From NCBI GenBank assembly GCA_034409055.1, contig DAOUMU010000131.1, positions 1-58,951 of the forward strand: DNA of 58,951 nt, written 5' to 3'. This DNA is from DAOUMU01 sp034409055. Lineage in GTDB: Bacteria; Chloroflexota; Anaerolineae; 4572-78; J111. Each line of letters begins with the position of its first letter. Positions within the stretch are counted from its first letter, which is position 1. Below are positions 42,236 to 51,116 of this stretch, one piece after another. The position numbers were made by a program, and so were the translations under genes. The notes below the pieces were generated by a model that had not been told where the DNA came from, made no database searches, and saw nothing but the letters and a program-made list of their open reading frames with translations.

Positions 42236-45200
42236 ATGTCCACCCCAATTTTAACCACCAAACTCTATATCCCCCCCACCCGCCCCGAACTCGTCCCCCG
42301 CCCCCGCCTGATTGAACGACTGAACGAGGGTCTGGGCCAAAACCAAGGGTTTGGTCGTAAGTTGACCCTCATCTCTGCCCCGGCCGGCTTTGGCAAAACC
42401 ACGCTGATCAGCGAATGGGTGGACAATTTACGATTTACGAGTGACGACTATAGTCCCCGAAGTGAAACGGAGCGGGATTTACGATTGGATACCGCAAAAG
42501 AAAGTCAAATTGTAAATCGTAAATCTAAAATCGTAAATCGAATTGCTTGGCTCTCGCTGGACGAAGGGGACAACGACCCCGCCCGCTTCCTGGCCTATTT
42601 CGTCGCTGCCTTGCAGACAATTGAAGCCAACATCGGAAAAGGGGCACTGAGCGCGCTTCACGCTACGCAGCCTCAACCGCCGCCGGCCGAGACCCTCCTG
42701 ACCTCTCTGATCAATGAGATTGCCGCCATTCCCGATAGGATTGTCCTCGTCCTCGACGATTATCACCTCATCGAGAGCCAACCAATCCACCAGGCCCTCA
42801 CCTTTTTACTCGACCACCTGCCGCCTCAAATGCATCTGGTTATCACCACCCGCTCAGACCCGTTCTTGCCCTTATCCCGTTTGCGCGCCCGAAACCAGAT
42901 GACCGATATCCGTGCAGACGACCTGCGCTTCTCTCCCCAGGAGACGGCAACATTTTTTAATCAGGTGATGGGGTTGGGGTTATCGGGCGACGACATTGCC
43001 ACATTGGAAAACCGCACCGAAGGCTGGGTTACCGGGCTGCAACTGACCGCGATTGCTATACAATCGCACCTTTCTATGCCAGGACAGGCTGATCCGTCGG
43101 GCTTCATTTCCACTTTTGCCGGTGACGACCGGCACATTGTTGACTACCTGGTGGATGAAGTACTGTCCCGGCAGCCTGAACCGGTGCAAGATTTCTTGCT
43201 GCAAACCTCAATCCTGGAGCGTTTCAGCAGCCCATTGTGTGACGCCGTTCTAAGCAGAGGGGCAGAGGTGCAGGGGAGCAAGGGGGAATTTTCCCGTTCA
43301 CCCCTGCTCCCTTGCACCCCTGCCCCCCTGCACATTCGTCCTTCTGCTTCTAGCCAAGAAATTTTGGAGTATCTGGAACGGGCCAATCTTTTTATTATCC
43401 CTTTGGATAATCGGCGGCAATGGTATCGCTACCACCACTTGTTCGCCGACCTGCTGCGCCAGCGTTTGCGCGAAAATGAATCAGAACGCATTTTCGAACT
43501 ACACCGCCGGGCAAGTGAATGGTATGAGTGTAACGGGCTAATCAATGAAGCGATAGAACATACGTTGGCAGCCGAAGATTTCGAGCGGGCGGCGCGCCTG
43601 ATCAACAAACTGGCCGAAACCATGTGGGCGGGCGGTGAACATGCCACATTGTGGAGATGGTTGGAGGCGTTGTCTGATGAACTGGTTTGCTCCCGGCCAC
43701 AACTCTGTACATTTCAGGCCTGGATGCTATATGTGAACGGTAAACTGCAAGCTGCCGAACAGAGTCTGAAGGCGGCTGAACAAGCGCTCGATTCTATGAC
43801 AGGTGACGTAATAGAAGCCTCAGCGGATGTCCCAGACCGACGGCATGACCTTAACGTCGCGAAGCAGCGGGGCATGGTGGCCGCTATCCGGGCATTCATG
43901 GCTTCATGGCAGGGTGATGTACCGGGTATCATCCAATTCTCTCAGCAGGCGCTTGAATATTTCCCTGAGGAGGACTCAACGTGGCGCTGTAGCGTTGCTG
44001 CTGTTTTAGGCGATGCGCATTTTTGGAGGGGTGATATGGTGGCCGCTAACCGGGCCTATTCAGAGGCTATGACGGTTAGCAAAGCAGCCGGTGATATCTT
44101 CCAGATTATGATTGCCGGCTTAAGAGTGGCCAAAGTTGAGAGGCTCCAGGGCCGGCTGCGACGAGTCACAGAGATCTGCCGGTATCTTTCCCAATTTGCA
44201 AAGGAAAACGGGGTATCGCAAACGTCTACCGCAGGTTGGTTATTAGCAATATGGGCTGAGGTTCTGTACGAGTGGAACGACCTGGATCAGGCAAAACGCT
44301 TTGTGGAAAAATGTGTAAAGTTGAGCGAGCAGGTACATGATATGGCTGCGCTCGGGTGGGGCTACCTCGCTCTGGTGAAAATTTTATATGGACAGGATGA
44401 CCTGGCTGGCGCTTTAGGCATAATTCAAAAGATGGAGAAAACTATGGGGGGCCGAGCTGTCACCTGGTATACTAACCGGATGATCGCCTGGAAAGCACGG
44501 ATATGGATAGCGCAAGGCAACGACGACCCAAGTCGCTTGGAGGCTGCTACGCAGTTGTTACAGGAACGCGGGCTAAACCAGGGTGACGAGATCAGCTATC
44601 TGCGCGAAGCGGAGTACATGTCGCTGGCACGGCTGCTCATTGCTCAGGGTAAACGGCAACCCAGGTTGCTTGAAGAAGCAACGAGGTTGCTGGAACGACT
44701 GCACCAGACAGCAGAAGCGGGAGACCAAGTGGGGAGAGTCATCGAAATACTGGTACTTTGTGCCTTAGTCCTACAAGCCCAGGGCAACAGCGTCCAGGCG
44801 ATGACCCCCCTAAAACAAGCTCTGTCACTGGGCGAACCGGAAGGTTATGTGCGTACCTTCGTTGACGAAGGCGCATCAATGAAGGCATTGCTTCGCCAAG
44901 CGATGTCTGGTGGCGTTGCTCAAAATTATGTTAGCAAGCTACTGGCAGCATTTGACAATTTACCATTTACGAGTGACGATTTACGATTGGATGCCGCAAA
45001 AGAAAGCCAAATCGTAAATCCAAAACCTGTGCTGAACGAAGGTGAAGTATCCAAAATCGCAAATCTCGTTGAGCCTCTCAGCGAGCGTGAACTCCAAGTT
45101 CTCCGATTGCTCAAAACCGAGCTTTCCGGGCCGGAGATCGCCCGTGAGCTTATGATCGCCTTGAGCACTATGCGTACCCATACGCAAAACATTTACAGCA

Positions 45201-45262
45201 AGCTTAACGTCAACAATCGCCGGGCGGCCGTCAACCGGGCGGAAGAACTCGATTTGATATAG
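42236..45262 (+). CDS. MalT-like LuxR-family transcriptional regulator
   Basis: The 1008-residue regulator is a STAND protein with an N-terminal ATPase (Walker A ISAPAGFGKTT near 47-57, and VLVLDDYHLI near 178-187), a TPR-like helical region (about 400-900) and a LuxR-type helix-turn-helix in the last 65 residues, with LSERELQVLRLL. Members of this family turn on target operons when ligand binds. Three in-frame insertions of palindromic DNA are visible: residues about 65-102, 340-366 and 908-940. They fall at domain boundaries, so the protein may still fold. The exporter operon at 45704 is downstream on the same strand and may be a target. It is divergent from the NACHT gene. Confidence 0.88.
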   Translation: MSTPILTTKLYIPPTRPELVPRPRLIERLNEGLGQNQGFGRKLTLISAPAGFGKTTLISEWVDNLRFTSDDYSPRSETERDLRLDTAKESQIVNRKSKIVNRIAWLSLDEGDNDPARFLAYFVAALQTIEANIGKGALSALHATQPQPPPAETLLTSLINEIAAIPDRIVLVLDDYHLIESQPIHQALTFLLDHLPPQMHLVITTRSDPFLPLSRLRARNQMTDIRADDLRFSPQETATFFNQVMGLGLSGDDIATLENRTEGWVTGLQLTAIAIQSHLSMPGQADPSGFISTFAGDDRHIVDYLVDEVLSRQPEPVQDFLLQTSILERFSSPLCDAVLSRGAEVQGSKGEFSRSPLLPCTPAPLHIRPSASSQEILEYLERANLFIIPLDNRRQWYRYHHLFADLLRQRLRENESERIFELHRRASEWYECNGLINEAIEHTLAAEDFERAARLINKLAETMWAGGEHATLWRWLEALSDELVCSRPQLCTFQAWMLYVNGKLQAAEQSLKAAEQALDSMTGDVIEASADVPDRRHDLNVAKQRGMVAAIRAFMASWQGDVPGIIQFSQQALEYFPEEDSTWRCSVAAVLGDAHFWRGDMVAANRAYSEAMTVSKAAGDIFQIMIAGLRVAKVERLQGRLRRVTEICRYLSQFAKENGVSQTSTAGWLLAIWAEVLYEWNDLDQAKRFVEKCVKLSEQVHDMAALGWGYLALVKILYGQDDLAGALGIIQKMEKTMGGRAVTWYTNRMIAWKARIWIAQGNDDPSRLEAATQLLQERGLNQGDEISYLREAEYMSLARLLIAQGKRQPRLLEEATRLLERLHQTAEAGDQVGRVIEILVLCALVLQAQGNSVQAMTPLKQALSLGEPEGYVRTFVDEGASMKALLRQAMSGGVAQNYVSKLLAAFDNLPFTSDDLRLDAAKESQIVNPKPVLNEGEVSKIANLVEPLSERELQVLRLLKTELSGPEIARELMIALSTMRTHTQNIYSKLNVNNRRAAVNRAEELDLI
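42424..42541. repeat. In-frame ATCGTAAATC-type repeat in the MalT-like gene, copy 1
   Basis: Multiple copies of ATTTACGATT and its complement (ATCGTAAAT) form a palindromic block read as LRFTSDD and later LRLDTAKESQIVNRKSKIVN. It lies just after the P-loop and separates it from the usual RIAWLSLDEGDNDP segment. Confidence 0.8.
43254..43331. repeat. In-frame palindrome in the MalT-like gene, copy 2
   Basis: Arms at 43254-43287 and 43298-43331 match at 29 of 34 positions (GCAGGGG/CCCCTGC-rich). The block is read as RGAEVQGSKGEFSRSPLLPC and following residues, between the LCDAVLS and SSQEILEYLERANLF segments that normally sit close together. Confidence 0.85.
44956..45050. repeat. In-frame ATCGTAAATC-type repeat in the MalT-like gene, copy 3
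   Basis: This block repeats much of the first insertion almost exactly: FTSDDLRLDAAKESQIVN here against LRLDTAKESQIVN there. It sits in the linker before the LuxR helix-turn-helix. Confidence 0.85.
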
Positions 45263-45342
45263 CAGCCCCTTTGGCGTTGCCCAATGCCTTTGACATTGCC
45301 CAGCGCGCCAAAAGCGTTGGTCTTCGTTTTGACCAACCGGTC

Positions 45343-45407
45343 AGCGGATATATAACGGATTAGCGGATACTCACCGCACTTATCCGCTAATCCGTTATGT
45401 ATCCGCT
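45343..45407. repeat. 27-bp inverted repeat downstream of the MalT-like gene
   Basis: Arms at 45343-45369 and 45381-45407 match at 26 of 27 positions (core AACGGATTAGCGGATA). It lies 80 bases after the stop codon. Confidence 0.9.
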
Positions 45408-45564
45408 TTCCTACTATGCCTACTGATGGCCCAAACGAAAATCATAGTCGCTTCTGACATTGCCAAAACAGGCATCCATTTAGCCCTGTCAGGTTTAGCC
45501 AACACCCCATTGGCAACTTGGCGGGGCGTTTTTGTTTTCCTCTCCTCCACACCCACCTCAGGCA

Positions 45565-45590
45565 AATCATCACATGTGATGATGACGTCT
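45565..45590. promoter_or_regulatory. Overlapping palindromes, operator candidate for ABC copy 2
   Basis: ATCATCACATGTGATGAT (45565-45582) is a perfect 18-bp palindrome, and the half-site recurs as TGATGA then TCATCA and CATCACAT by 45596. The site is about 120 bases upstream of the exporter operon, fitting control by a dimeric regulator. The adjacent MalT-like protein is one candidate. Confidence 0.55.
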
Positions 45591-45703
45591 CATCACATTA
45601 ATTGGCATACTCTAGTCAAACATAGAAACGAGCGCTTAATCCAAGAAGGAAGAGTGTTCACAACAAGAAGCCAAGAAAAACCAAGGATGAATAGGAGGAT
45701 ACA

Positions 45704-46450
45704 ATGTTTACCCAATTACCAAAACATCACGACCCAAGCGAGATAGCGCCAAATGGGCGCAACGGGCACCAGATTGAGTTGCGCCAAGTGGTCAAAACTT
45801 TCGAAACCGCAGCAGGCGGGTTCACGGCCCTCAAAGGGATTGACTTGCAGGTGAATGAGGGCGCGTACGTGGCTGTGGTCGGCAAGTCGGGCAGTGGAAA
45901 GTCTACGCTGCTCAACATTCTGACCGGCATTGACCGGCCAACCTCGGGGGAGGTGTACGTTGGCGGCACGCCGGTGCATACGCTCAGTGAGAGCCAAATT
46001 GCAGTCTGGCGTGGCCGCAACCTGGGCGTGGTCTTTCAGTTCTTTCAACTTCTGCCCACGCTGACGGTGGTCGAGAACGTGATGCTGCCGATGGACTTTT
46101 GCAGCACGTTCCCTATCCGCCAGCGAAAAGCGCGGGCTATGCAGTTGTTGGAGCAGGTCGGCGTTGCCGGGCAAGCCGACAAGCTGCCCTCTGCGCTCTC
46201 CGGCGGACAGCAACAGCGCGTGGCCATTGCACGGGCACTGGCTAACGACCCGCCCATCATCGTGGCCGATGAGCCGACGGGCAACCTCGACTCGGGTACG
46301 GCTGACGCAGTTTTTCGGCTCTTTGAGGATTTGGTGGCGGACGGCAAGACTGTCTTGATGGTCAGCCACGAGCGCGATGTGGCGCAACGCGTCAACCGCA
46401 CCGTCACCATCGCTGATGGTGAAATCATGCCTGAAAAGGTCATTGCGTAA
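45704..46450 (+). CDS. ABC transporter ATPase, MacB/LolD type, copy 2
   Basis: The 248-residue ATPase is paralogous to the one at 36214. Walker A is GKSGSGKST (60-68), the signature is SGGQQQ and Walker B is IIVADEP. AGGAGG is at good spacing before the ATG. It precedes its permease gene by 53 bases. Unlike copy 1 it has no repeat-encoded C-terminal tail, so its end (VTIADGEIMPEKVIA) shows the normal family length. Confidence 0.94.
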   Translation: MFTQLPKHHDPSEIAPNGRNGHQIELRQVVKTFETAAGGFTALKGIDLQVNEGAYVAVVGKSGSGKSTLLNILTGIDRPTSGEVYVGGTPVHTLSESQIAVWRGRNLGVVFQFFQLLPTLTVVENVMLPMDFCSTFPIRQRKARAMQLLEQVGVAGQADKLPSALSGGQQQRVAIARALANDPPIIVADEPTGNLDSGTADAVFRLFEDLVADGKTVLMVSHERDVAQRVNRTVTIADGEIMPEKVIA

Positions 46451-46503
46451 GGACCTGCAACCCTACGCAACATCTGAAACAGTTTATCATACGGAGGTAA
46501 ATT

Positions 46504-48903
46504 ATGTTAATCAACACACGCTGGCGCAAAGTGTTTCGCGATCTGTGGGAAAATCGGGAACGTATGTTTCTGGTTGTCATTGCCATCTCGCTGGGCGTTT
46601 TCGCCGTCACGGTAGTCTTAAACTCGTACGTGATTCTGTCGCGTACCGTAGATGTTAACTATATGAGCACCAACCCCGCTTCGGCCACGTTATGGACTGA
46701 CCCCCTTGACGATGATTTTGTCGAGGCCGTACAAGACCTGCCGGCCATCGCTGAAGCTGAGGCCAGACGGAGAGCCAGAGCGCGCTTTTTGGTGGGGGAT
46801 GAGTGGGTCACCATGTGGCTGTTTGTGATCAACAACTTTGACGACATCCGCGTCAGCACGTTCAAATCTGAACAGGGGGCGTGGCCGCCGGCAGATGGCC
46901 AAATCCTCATCGAACGCGATGCGCTAAAAGTATACAAGCTGGATATCGGCGACACGGTGCTGGTCAAGACCCCCAATAGCCCCAAACGAGAACTGCCCAT
47001 CGTAGGCCGTGTTCACGATCCGGGCCTGGAACAGGCCTGGATGGAGGGCGTGGCCTATGGTTATATCACGCTCGGCACACTGGAGTGGCTGGGCGAGGCC
47101 CCCACCCTGGATCAGTTAAAGATCGTGGTCGCCGAGAACCCCCTTGACGAGGAACACATCATCCGCACTGCGAATGAGACCAAAGCGTGGATCGAACAGA
47201 ATGGGCGGCAGGTGTATCGCATTAAGGTCCCGCCACCAGGAGAGCATCCGCACCTCAAGCCGATTGGCGGATTCATGTACTTGTTGCAGGCCCTGGGCCT
47301 GGTGTCACTCATTCTGAGCGGGGTCCTGGTGGCCAACATGATCTCTGCCTTGTTGGTCCAACAAATCCGGCAGATTGGGGTGATGAAGGCTGTGGGCGCC
47401 AGAACCGGGCAGATTGTGGGTATCTACTTTGGCACTGTCCTGATCCTAGGCCTGATAGCGCTGGCAGTGGCCATGCCGGTCAGCATACTGGCAACCAGAG
47501 CTTACTGTGTTTACGCGGCCGGTATGCTCAACTTTAACATTGTGAGCTGGCAGATTCCAGTCTGGGTGTATGCCCTTGAAGTGAGCATCAGCTTACTGGT
47601 GCCCATCTTGGTGGCGGCCTACCCTGTCTACAGAGGCAGCCGGATCACCGTACGCGAAGCAATCAGCGATTATGGTGTAGGCCAGGGCAAGTTTGGGACG
47701 AGTTCGGTCGACTTGCTACTGGGGCGTATCGGTGGCCTGGCGCGGCCGCTCTTGCTCTCGCTCCGCAACACCTTCCGCCGCCGGGGACGGTTGGCGTTCA
47801 CGTTGGGCACGCTGGCTGTAGGCGGAGCGATATTTATGGCTATGCTGAACATCCGCGCCTCAATCGGCAAAACCCTTGACGAAGTGTACGACAGCCCATT
47901 TTTCAACAACATCGATATCGCCTTGTTCCGCCCCTATCCTGCAGAACACATCGAACAAACCATTGACGATACCCCCGGTGTGACACGTGTAGAAATGTGG
48001 AATAGCTCTCAGGCAGCCGTGGAGTACCTGGATGGCACAGAGGGCAATCCCTTCAGGGTCGTCGCCCCTCCTGTAACAACCGAGCTACTTGATGCTTCTC
48101 TTGTTTCTCTGGTTGAGGGACGTTGGCTGCAACCGGATGATGAGAATGCCTTGGTCATCAACCATCTTTTCCTTTCAGAGGAACCAGATGTCAAGGTAGG
48201 CGACGAAATTGTGCTCAAGATTGGCGGGCAAAGAACAACTTGGGAAGTCGTGGGCATCGTCCGGCAAGTGATGGTCGAGGCGACGGCTTATGTCAATTAC
48301 GACTCCTTTGCCCAGGCTACCGGTCGTGAAGAGGGATACGCCAATGAGATACGGGTCGTAACCCAGGACCGTGATGAGGCTTCCCAGGATGCCGTTTTGT
48401 CGTCACTGGAACAAAAGCTGGAAGATGCCGGTTTAGGCGTATCCTGGACTGTGAAACCGGCCGGATATGGAGAAGCAATTGAAGATCACATGCTGCTTAT
48501 TACCGGTTTCCTGATGCTGATGGCCATTCTGGCCATCATTGTTGGCGGACTGGGTTTGGTGATAACGATGAACATCAATGTTATGGAACGCACGCGCGAG
48601 ATTGGCGTCATGCGGGCCATTGGCGGGTCAACCCACGCTATCCTACAAATCATCGTCACTGAAGGGGGGTTGATTGGCCTTTTGAGCTGGCTGGTAACGC
48701 CCTTGCTCGCCCTGCCGCTCAGCGTCATCATCGGCAATGCGTTTGGAAACATTATGCTGGGTACCAATCTCGATTTTACCTTTGCCCCCTTGGGACTTGG
48801 GATATGGCTCGCCATCGTCGTCGTTTTTGCCAGCGGGGCCAGCTTCCACCCGGCGTGGAATGCTTCTCAGTTAACCGTGCGCGAGGTGTTAGCGTATGAG
48901 TAG
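46504..48903 (+). CDS. MacB/FtsX-type ABC transporter permease, copy 2
   Basis: The 799-residue permease has the same plan as the one at 33794 and shares many segments, such as the N-terminal RWRKVFRDLW, the repeated PPxDGQILIERDALK stretch and the C-terminal LTVREVLAYE. ACGGAGG precedes the ATG. Membrane segments are near residues 18-38, 265-400 and 660-790. With the preceding ATPase it should form a complete exporter. The 48-residue peptide gene 60 bases downstream may be its cargo or an accessory. Confidence 0.92.
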   Translation: MLINTRWRKVFRDLWENRERMFLVVIAISLGVFAVTVVLNSYVILSRTVDVNYMSTNPASATLWTDPLDDDFVEAVQDLPAIAEAEARRRARARFLVGDEWVTMWLFVINNFDDIRVSTFKSEQGAWPPADGQILIERDALKVYKLDIGDTVLVKTPNSPKRELPIVGRVHDPGLEQAWMEGVAYGYITLGTLEWLGEAPTLDQLKIVVAENPLDEEHIIRTANETKAWIEQNGRQVYRIKVPPPGEHPHLKPIGGFMYLLQALGLVSLILSGVLVANMISALLVQQIRQIGVMKAVGARTGQIVGIYFGTVLILGLIALAVAMPVSILATRAYCVYAAGMLNFNIVSWQIPVWVYALEVSISLLVPILVAAYPVYRGSRITVREAISDYGVGQGKFGTSSVDLLLGRIGGLARPLLLSLRNTFRRRGRLAFTLGTLAVGGAIFMAMLNIRASIGKTLDEVYDSPFFNNIDIALFRPYPAEHIEQTIDDTPGVTRVEMWNSSQAAVEYLDGTEGNPFRVVAPPVTTELLDASLVSLVEGRWLQPDDENALVINHLFLSEEPDVKVGDEIVLKIGGQRTTWEVVGIVRQVMVEATAYVNYDSFAQATGREEGYANEIRVVTQDRDEASQDAVLSSLEQKLEDAGLGVSWTVKPAGYGEAIEDHMLLITGFLMLMAILAIIVGGLGLVITMNINVMERTREIGVMRAIGGSTHAILQIIVTEGGLIGLLSWLVTPLLALPLSVIIGNAFGNIMLGTNLDFTFAPLGLGIWLAIVVVFASGASFHPAWNASQLTVREVLAYE

Positions 48904-48963
48904 CCCAGAAACTATTTGGAAAACTTTGTCAAAATTCAATCTATTCTTAATGGAGGTGTCAAA

Positions 48964-49110
48964 ATGAAATGGGCAAAAGTAGTGGCTATCGTAATAGCGG
49001 TATTGGCTGTGGTAGGTTGTATTGTCGCCCTGTACATGGTGCAAGCCGGTTCTATAGATATTCCCAATCCTCATAGCAGCGCAATTGAGGCAGTAAGATG
49101 GGTGTGTTAA
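48964..49110 (+). CDS. 48-residue membrane or exported peptide
   Basis: GGAGG seven bases upstream marks the ATG at 48964 as the start; a longer frame from 48916 has no ribosome-binding site. The peptide opens MKWAKVVAIVIAVLAVVGC, a lipobox-like or transmembrane segment. It continues as a polar tail of about 25 residues with SIDIPNPHSS, and its final residue is Cys. It could be a small lipoprotein, a membrane peptide or a secreted peptide. The position straight after an exporter permease suggests a functional link. No family is recognised. Confidence 0.6.
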   Translation: MKWAKVVAIVIAVLAVVGCIVALYMVQAGSIDIPNPHSSAIEAVRWVC

Positions 49111-49271
49111 GGACGAATAGGCGACTTGTTCGATTTGGCTAGAACGAAAGGAGATACGTTGTCACTGCTCAAGGGGAGTCGGTTGTCATCAGGTGACCAG
49201 CCGACTCCCTCCTCTTTATGAGAGGTGCAACATAGGCATCAAACGAGAACACTTACGAACACGGAGGGTCT

Positions 49272-49517
49272 ATGGCTGAGAGACAAAGAAAATCCACCCC
49301 CACAATCTTCCAAATAAAAATAAAGGAACATCTCGATAACCGGTGGGCCGATTGGTTCGAGGGCATGACCTTCACCCACGAAAACGACGGCACGACCACC
49401 CTCCACGGCCCCGTTATTGACCAGGCCGCCTTGCACGGCATACTCAACGGCATCAGAGACCTGGGCTTGTCGCTCATTTCGGTTCAGCGGGTAAGTTCTG
49501 ATAGAAAAAAGGAGTGA
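49272..49517 (+). CDS. Small conserved-looking cytoplasmic protein
   Basis: The 81-residue protein contains IKIKEHLDNRWADWFEGMT, then THENDGTTTLHGPVIDQAAL and HGILNGIRDLGLSLISV. This regular alpha/beta pattern looks like a real folded domain, and I have the impression of similar small proteins near transporters in other Chloroflexota, though I cannot verify it. It has no signal or membrane segment. A usable ribosome-binding site (GGAGG) precedes the ATG. The function is unknown. Confidence 0.7.
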   Translation: MAERQRKSTPTIFQIKIKEHLDNRWADWFEGMTFTHENDGTTTLHGPVIDQAALHGILNGIRDLGLSLISVQRVSSDRKKE

Positions 49518-49524
49518 TCAAAAA

Positions 49525-49677
49525 ATGCATGACAGACAGGTGAAAGCTCTGGTTAATGCTAAATCAGTAACCGATAGGATTTTCACTAAAGAAGATCATG
49601 CCCAAAATCATTGTCAAATTGGCAATATTGGACTTTTGCTTGATGTAGTAGTAAAGTGGATTAAAGAAAAGTCATAG
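49525..49677 (+). pseudogene. Remnant of an alpha/beta hydrolase C-terminus
   Basis: Fifty codons starting at an ATG 7 bases after the preceding stop encode FTKEDHAQNHCQIGNIGLLL and then DVVVKWIKEKS. This matches the C-terminal end of alpha/beta hydrolases, where the His in the HCQ motif is catalytic. The rest of the enzyme (nucleophile elbow and oxyanion region) is absent. An AAGGAG stands before it, so it could still be translated, but a lone hydrolase tail is unlikely to be active. Confidence 0.55.
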
Positions 49678-49742
49678 TTTGAATAAGGAGATGGGCTGAT
49701 TCGGATTAAGGTGCAACATTCTACTCTATCAGGAGATGTATT

Positions 49743-51002
49743 ATGGAAACGACAACACTTTTCTACCGGTTCGGTGCGGCCCTGGTTATCGGCATCCTGG
49801 TTGGTTTACAACGAGAATATGCCGACGACGATCCAGATAAAGAAATGTTTGCCGGGGCCCGCACCTTTGCCCTGATGTCTTTAGTTGGCTGTGGGGCAGC
49901 GTTGGCAGCGGATATCCTTGATTCACCGGGGGCCTTCATTGGTATTTTTCTCTTGTTGGGGGTACTCACTACCGTGGCCTATTTCATCAGTGCCTGGCAA
50001 GGTCAGGTGGGCCTGACCACTGAGGTGGCAGCACTGATGACCACTCTTGCCGGCGCGTTGTGTTACTGGGATCAGTTGCCCCTGGCCGTAGCGATTGCCG
50101 TGACCACAACTGTCTTACTCTCTCTCAAATTAGAGGTGAAAAAGTTTGTTCGCCATATCACCCGAGAGGATGTTTACGCCACTTTGAAATTCGCTGTCAT
50201 CACCGCCATTGTTCTGCCCGTACTGCCCAACCAGCCCTTTGCCCCTCCGCCATTAGACGTGCTGAATCCATATCGTATCTGGTTGATGGTTGTGTTCATC
50301 TCCGGCATCAGTTTCCTGGGCTACCTGCTCATCAAACTGGTTGGCCCCAGACAGGGCATCGGCTTGACCGGCCTGTTGGGCGGGCTGGTCTCCAGTACAG
50401 CCGTAACACTTAGTTTTACCCAGCGCAGCCAGAAAGAGACGGCGTTGTCCAAACCGTTTGCCCTGGCCATCACCGTGGCCTGGACAATGATGTTCCTGCG
50501 GGTGGTAGTAGAAGTGGCCGTACTCAACTTCAACCTGTTACAAATATTGTGGCTGCCGCTGGCCGCTGTGGCAGCGATCGGGTTGGCTTACTGTATCTAC
50601 CTTTATTTCTCTCAGCGCGTGACCGATAAGGGGGATATTACTTTTTCCAACCCATTTGAGCTGGGGCCGGCGGTCCAGTTTGGCTTATTGTATGCGGTGA
50701 TTCTGGTAATTTCTCGGGCAGCTCAGCAGTATCTGGGTGACACCGGTCTCTATGTCTCAAGTATCGTCGCCGGACTAACAGATGTGGACGCCATCACCCT
50801 CTCTATGGCCGAGTTGAGCCAGTCCGCGGATGGGGTGAACCTGAATACAGCGGCGCGGGCCATTGTGCTGGCGGTGATGTCAAACACTATAGTCAAAGGA
50901 GGCATTGTACTGGCGAGTGGAGGGATCATTTTGCGTCGAGTATTATTGCCGGGGCTTTCCCTTATGCTCCTCACTGGTATCGGCATGGTCTTTCTCGTCT
51001 AA
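49743..51002 (+). CDS. MgtC/SapB and DUF4010 membrane protein
   Basis: The 419-residue protein has about 12 membrane segments. The N-terminal third has MgtC/SapB-like features (ALVIGILVGLQREY at about 13-26, then GARTFALMSLVGCGAAL). The C-terminal two thirds resemble DUF4010, including GLTGLLGGLVSSTAVTLSF near residue 200. MgtC-like proteins are linked to magnesium stress, but the transported ion, if any, is unknown for this fusion. AGGAGA precedes the ATG. Confidence 0.9.
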   Translation: METTTLFYRFGAALVIGILVGLQREYADDDPDKEMFAGARTFALMSLVGCGAALAADILDSPGAFIGIFLLLGVLTTVAYFISAWQGQVGLTTEVAALMTTLAGALCYWDQLPLAVAIAVTTTVLLSLKLEVKKFVRHITREDVYATLKFAVITAIVLPVLPNQPFAPPPLDVLNPYRIWLMVVFISGISFLGYLLIKLVGPRQGIGLTGLLGGLVSSTAVTLSFTQRSQKETALSKPFALAITVAWTMMFLRVVVEVAVLNFNLLQILWLPLAAVAAIGLAYCIYLYFSQRVTDKGDITFSNPFELGPAVQFGLLYAVILVISRAAQQYLGDTGLYVSSIVAGLTDVDAITLSMAELSQSADGVNLNTAARAIVLAVMSNTIVKGGIVLASGGIILRRVLLPGLSLMLLTGIGMVFLV

Positions 51003-51022
51003 CCCACGGATTTTCTCAAAAA

Positions 51023-51093
51023 GTAGGGGCGAGGCAACTCGGAGCATAGTTTGTTTGCTCCGACACTCTCAATCCGAGTTGCCTCGCCCCTAC
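51023..51093. repeat. Perfect 20-bp inverted repeat with inner hairpin
   Basis: Arms at 51023-51042 and 51074-51093 are exact reverse complements (core GGGGCGAGGCAACTCGG). Inside, GGAGCA and TGCTCC make a further hairpin. Confidence 0.9.
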
Positions 51094-51116
51094 CCTACCC
51101 CAAATTATTGGGATGA

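Larger units (their letters stand above)
45263..45703. other. Leader region of ABC exporter copy 2
   Basis: About 440 bases. It contains a 27-bp inverted repeat at 45343-45407, a weak hairpin followed by GCGTTTTTGTTTT near 45503-45540 that could act as an attenuator, and the palindrome cluster at 45565-45590. A frame of 106 codons from 45426 crosses all of these and does not look like a protein. Confidence 0.5.

Noticed and set aside
45426..45746. Plus-strand frame of 106 codons before the exporter operon
   Set aside because: It crosses the operator palindromes and hairpin, overlaps the ATPase gene's ribosome-binding site, and its composition is not protein-like.
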